This document shows positions 16,101 to 18,616 of a stretch of DNA of 18,616 nucleotides, in pieces. Source of the DNA: Gammaproteobacteria bacterium. Its GTDB lineage: Bacteria; Pseudomonadota; Gammaproteobacteria; Steroidobacterales; Woeseiaceae. Position 1 is the stretch's first letter, and every line of letters begins with the position of its first letter. Location: NCBI GenBank assembly GCA_029881015.1, contig JAOUNK010000021.1:1-18616 (forward strand), written 5' to 3'. Position numbers and translations under genes: made by a program. The notes under the pieces were generated by a model. It was not told the DNA's origin, did no database searches, and saw only the letters and a list, made by a program, of their open reading frames with translations.

Positions 16101-16942
16101 TCCAGGAACACCTCTGTTTTCTCCCACAGGGTTTCGATTTGATCGATACGGTTGGTCGCATCGTCCTTGAGCGCTCTTGCCACGTGTGCCACGAGCAATT
16201 CGCTCATCGCGACAACCGGTATGGAACTGTCAAACGGCCCGATTGCCGGGACTTCGATCCGGCACCACGCGCTGGCGAGTTCGACATAGGGGGACAGCGG
16301 GCTGTCGGTTATCGCCACGATGGCAACGCCGGCGTCGGCGAGCAACTGGGCCGCCGCCAGGGCCCGGCGCCTGTAGCGATAGAAGTCGAACACGATGGCA
16401 GCATCGTCAGGCCCTGCGTCGCCAAGCGTGGACGCGTAGGAGTGCTCCTCGAGCGACTGCACGCGCGGCCGCACCATCGACAAACCACTGTGCAGGGCAT
16501 GTGCACCGGCCCGTGAAGTCTCGCCGGACAGGATCCACACTCGCTCGGCCTGCACGATCGGTGCAACCAGGGCGGCCAGTTGCTCGCCCTCGATCACGTC
16601 GAATACGGACGCGATGGCGTCGTTGATCGCCATCCTGGCGGGTACCGCCTTGTTGCCATCGCTCCGGATGCGCTCGCTCGGGCGCGACAGGTGATGGGAG
16701 AGGTCGCTGCGGATGTGCTGTTGCAGCTGGGAATAGCCGTCGAAGCCCAGCTTGGTGGCGAAGCGCACAATGGACGGGCGGCTCGTGCCGACGCGGCTGG
16801 CGAGCTCGGAAACCGTGCCAAACGCCAGCAGCGTGGGTTCTTCCACCACGGCCTCTGCGATGCGCCTTTCGGTCGGCGTGAGGGCATTGCTGACCGCCGC
16901 GACCAGCTCCAGCGTCGATGTCCTCGGCCCCAGAATGTCCAT
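16097..16942 (-). CDS. RpiR/MurR-type transcriptional regulator
   Basis: A 281-residue regulator with the two RpiR-family domains. An N-terminal helix-turn-helix domain spans about residues 10-85 (LTPTERRIAEAVVEEP, SELASRVGTSRPSIVRFATKLGFDGYSQLQ). A C-terminal SIS domain spans about 120-260 (VWILSGETSRAGAHAL, VFDFYRYRRRAL, IVAITDSPLSPY). SIS domains usually bind phosphosugars or similar phosphorylated effectors, which is unexpected next to amino-acid genes; the effector here is unknown. The start ATG at 16942 has no evident ribosome-binding site. Its end overlaps the CoA-transferase gene by 4 nt, so it is co-expressed with the genes it probably controls. Across a 77-bp gap it diverges from the aminomutase gene, the classic position of a local regulator. 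Confidence 0.92.
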   Translation of the reverse strand: MDILGPRTSTLELVAAVSNALTPTERRIAEAVVEEPTLLAFGTVSELASRVGTSRPSIVRFATKLGFDGYSQLQQHIRSDLSHHLSRPSERIRSDGNKAVPARMAINDAIASVFDVIEGEQLAALVAPIVQAERVWILSGETSRAGAHALHSGLSMVRPRVQSLEEHSYASTLGDAGPDDAAIVFDFYRYRRRALAAAQLLADAGVAIVAITDSPLSPYVELASAWCRIEVPAIGPFDSSIPVVAMSELLVAHVARALKDDATNRIDQIETLWEKTEVFLE

Positions 16943-16945
16943 ATC

Positions 16946-16974
16946 GTTACAATATCACAATTCAATAGTACAAT
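16946..16974 (+). promoter_or_regulatory. Candidate sigma-70 promoter of the aminomutase gene
   Basis: GTTACA (16946-16951) fits the -35 consensus at four of six positions. TACAAT (16969-16974) fits the -10 box at five of six, and the spacer is exactly 17 nt. Transcription would start near 16981, leaving a leader of about 39 nt. The surrounding 77-bp spacer is conspicuously AT-rich against GC-rich genes. Confidence 0.5.
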
Positions 16975-16984
16975 GTGTTACATT
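16972..16984. promoter_or_regulatory. Candidate operator: inverted repeat AATGT-GTT-ACATT
   Basis: A perfect 5-bp inverted repeat with a 3-bp centre overlaps the end of the -10 box and the predicted transcription start. A related direct element, GTTACAAT at 16946-16953, lies 31 bp before GTTACATT at 16977-16984. That spacing is close to three helical turns, which would suit two dimers of the adjacent RpiR-type regulator. Assigning the site to this regulator is inference. Confidence 0.4.
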
Positions 16985-17009
16985 ACGCTTGAATCGCAAT
17001 TCTCAAAAT

Positions 17010-17015
17010 GAGGTG
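17010..17015 (+). promoter_or_regulatory. Ribosome-binding site favouring the GTG start of the aminomutase
   Basis: GAGGTG ends 4 nt before GTG at 17020. An in-frame ATG at 17008 overlaps this site and lacks its own Shine-Dalgarno sequence, so GTG is preferred. Confidence 0.6.
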
Positions 17016-17019
17016 TAAC

Positions 17020-18474
17020 GTGGCGACGGCAGACAAATATGTGCCAACGGCAAGGGAAGCCGCCTTCCAGGGCACGATCGAAAACCAGAAATACGAGCGC
17101 GACATCATCAACGGCCTGGCGCCCTTCCTGAAGGACAAGGCGCCCACCGATATCAAGAATTTCTATTCGGCGGACGAACTCGCCGCGCTGGCCGCGCTGA
17201 AAGGCACGGCGCGCGATGTCGAAGCGCGCATGCCGGTCAAGATGACGCGCCATTTCTTCGAAATGGCCACGCACAGCGAACCGCTGCAGCGGCTCGTCAA
17301 GGCCAACCCCGACGAAACGCTCAACCTCGCGGGGTCCGAGGACCCGGGCTACCAGATGGACTTTGCCCCGGTCGAAGGACTGCTGCACAAATACGAAATG
17401 GGCCTGCTGTACGCAGTCTCGACCTGCTCCGCACATTGCCGGTTCTGCTATCGCGAAGAACTGATTGCGCAGAAGGAAATTGAACGCCAGGACGGCTCGG
17501 TGGCCAAGAAAGGCCTGGCACAGATCAAGGACGTCACCGACTACATTCGGGAACATAACCGGATCGTGGCCGCCAACGGCGGGCGGCACCCCGAAACGGG
17601 ACGCGAGAAGTTGCGTGAAATCCTGTTGTCCGGTGGCGACCCGATGGTGCTTTCGAATCGCAAGCTCGGTGCGTGGCTGTCGGCACTGGCCGAGGCCGGC
17701 GTCGAGTCTATTCGCCTCGGTACGAAGGAAATGTCGTTCTACCCGAAGCGGTTTGACGAGTCCTTCCTCACGATGCTGGACAACTTCCACGACACGTATC
17801 CGGACGTTGGCTTCCGTCTCATGATTCACTTCAATCATCCGGACGAGTTTCTGCAGAAGGGCGCCGACGGCGAGTACCTCACGAATCCCAACGGTTCGCT
17901 CAAGTGGCACGATGACACGCGCAAGGCGATGGAAGGCGTCACGGCGCGCGGCTGGATTCATGTCGAAAACCAGGCGCCGATCATCAAGGGCATCAACGAC
18001 GATGCGGATGCGCTGCGAATCATGCAGCGAGCGCTCTATCGTGCAGGCGTTGGCAACCACTATTTCTTCTGCGGCCGGGACATCGTCGCCTACCGTGCGT
18101 TCAACGTGCCCATCGAGACCGCCTGGCGGATTCTCAACGAATCCCAGAAAGGTCTGTCCGGCGTCGAGACGCATGCGCGGCTGTCGATCACGCACTACAA
18201 GGGCAAGACGGAAGTGTCGGCGGTTACCAGCAAGCCCATCCCCGGTGTGCCGGGAAGCGAGAACGGTGTGCTGATCTTCAAGATCCTGCGCAACGCCCTG
18301 TCCGCACCGGACCGTGGCAAGGTCTGTATCGTGGGACGCAACCCCGATGCCCTCTGGTTTGACGACTACGAGGATCGTGTGCTGTTCGACGAAGCGGGGC
18401 TCTATGACTACGCCCGGGTCGACAAGAAGTCGATCCAGATCGAAAACCGGGCTGACGTCGCGGTCAACGCCTGA
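17020..18474 (+). CDS. kamA: KamA-family radical SAM 2,3-aminomutase, probably for an acidic amino acid
   Basis: A 484-residue radical SAM, PLP-dependent enzyme of the lysine 2,3-aminomutase family, moving an amino group from C2 to C3. The cluster motif CSAHCRFC holds Cys136, 140 and 143. Arg145 matches the substrate carboxylate-binding Arg134 of the Clostridium subterminale enzyme. LLSGGDPM, HFNHPDEF and NQAPIIKGIND are family motifs. GKTEV holds the likely PLP Lys396. In an ungapped alignment from memory the lysine side-chain ligand Asp293 becomes Arg353, and Asp330 falls in SITHYKGK, which has no acid. The C-terminal Cys-rich zinc site of the clostridial enzyme is also missing. These changes argue against lysine and for glutamate or 2-aminoadipate. 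The start is GTG at 17020; ATG at 17008 is possible. It diverges from the RpiR-type regulator. Confidence 0.9.
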   Translation: MATADKYVPTAREAAFQGTIENQKYERDIINGLAPFLKDKAPTDIKNFYSADELAALAALKGTARDVEARMPVKMTRHFFEMATHSEPLQRLVKANPDETLNLAGSEDPGYQMDFAPVEGLLHKYEMGLLYAVSTCSAHCRFCYREELIAQKEIERQDGSVAKKGLAQIKDVTDYIREHNRIVAANGGRHPETGREKLREILLSGGDPMVLSNRKLGAWLSALAEAGVESIRLGTKEMSFYPKRFDESFLTMLDNFHDTYPDVGFRLMIHFNHPDEFLQKGADGEYLTNPNGSLKWHDDTRKAMEGVTARGWIHVENQAPIIKGINDDADALRIMQRALYRAGVGNHYFFCGRDIVAYRAFNVPIETAWRILNESQKGLSGVETHARLSITHYKGKTEVSAVTSKPIPGVPGSENGVLIFKILRNALSAPDRGKVCIVGRNPDALWFDDYEDRVLFDEAGLYDYARVDKKSIQIENRADVAVNA

Positions 18475-18486
18475 CCCAGGCGGCAC

Positions 18487-18616
18487 GTGGATAAACGCAA
18501 GCTGCGGTCGTTCCTGCTAAACGCGGGAATGATCGCGGCCGTCTTCTTTGGGCTGCTGGCTTTCCAGACGCGCAACATGCTGGCGACGGACGGGCAGGTG
18601 GCGCCCGCGCTGCAGG
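18487..18616 (+). CDS. Membrane-anchored protein, probably TlpA/redoxin-like (3' end cut by window)
   Basis: The first 43 codons of a gene that runs off the window. The GTG at 18487 is preceded by AGGCGG and lies 12 nt after the aminomutase stop, so the two are probably co-transcribed. The N-terminus has a basic start (MDKRKLRSF), one hydrophobic segment (about residues 9-27, including AGMIAAVFFGLLAF) and then GQVAPALQ. That pattern, a single membrane anchor followed by an APxL entry strand, is typical of TlpA/ResA-like thioredoxins facing the periplasm. The CxxC region lies outside the window, so the assignment is tentative. Confidence 0.5.
   Translation, partial: MDKRKLRSFLLNAGMIAAVFFGLLAFQTRNMLATDGQVAPALQ

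Noticed and set aside
16978..18486. A 502-codon open frame opposite the aminomutase gene
   Set aside because: Mirrors the aminomutase codon by codon in an opposite frame. The sense strand carries all catalytic motifs.

Overview
The window looks like chromosomal DNA of a GC-rich Gammaproteobacterium. The pointers are a glyU-like tRNA-Gly(CCC), a YceH/DUF480 protein, an FadH-type dienoyl-CoA reductase, PcaI/PcaJ/PcaF-type enzymes and many Gly-rich lipoproteins. I cannot name the genus. No phage, transposon or CRISPR signal was seen.

Layout: (1) 90-2244, plus strand: tRNA-Gly(CCC), a lipoprotein S41 serine protease and a small lipoprotein. (2) 2255-3442, minus strand: a saccharopine/lysine-dehydrogenase-like oxidoreductase, separated from the next genes by a divergent intergenic region with an 11-bp palindrome. 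(3) 3725-6571, plus strand: an ATPase-FHA fusion, a DUF4382 lipoprotein and YceH, tightly packed. (4) 6568-8723, minus strand: a DksA/TraR-type zinc-finger protein, an exported methyltransferase-like protein and an exported protein weakly resembling CotH. (5) 8772-16942, minus strand: a long run of co-directional genes. In transcription order these are an RpiR-type regulator, both subunits of a 3-oxoadipate-type CoA-transferase, a 3-oxoadipyl-CoA-type thiolase, a class III aminotransferase of the beta-amino-acid type, an FadH-like reductase, a thioredoxin-fold protein and a crotonase. (6) 17020-18616, plus strand, diverging from the regulator: a lysine-2,3-aminomutase-family radical SAM enzyme and the start of a membrane-anchored protein, probably thioredoxin-like.

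The most interesting content is regions 5-6. Read together, the aminomutase, beta-aminotransferase, CoA-transferase and thiolase form a complete logical route: alpha-amino acid to beta-amino acid to beta-keto acid to beta-ketoacyl-CoA to acetyl-CoA plus an acyl-CoA. The aminomutase keeps the iron-sulfur/SAM cysteines, the PLP lysine and the carboxylate-binding Arg. It appears to lack the two Asp residues that hold the lysine side-chain amine in the clostridial enzyme, and has Arg at one of those places. That points to an acidic substrate. Because the downstream enzymes look specific for 3-oxoadipate, the simplest proposal is 2-aminoadipate to 3-aminoadipate to 3-oxoadipate to succinyl-CoA plus acetyl-CoA. 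Glutamate via 3-oxoglutarate is the main alternative. The lysine-dehydrogenase-like gene in region 2 could supply aminoadipate semialdehyde from lysine, but it is about 14 kb away and this link is only a suggestion. The regulator and aminomutase share a 77-bp AT-rich spacer with a good sigma-70-like promoter and repeated GTTACA(A/T)T elements that may be operators.

All family assignments come from reading motifs. The alignments to reference enzymes were made from memory, without database searches.
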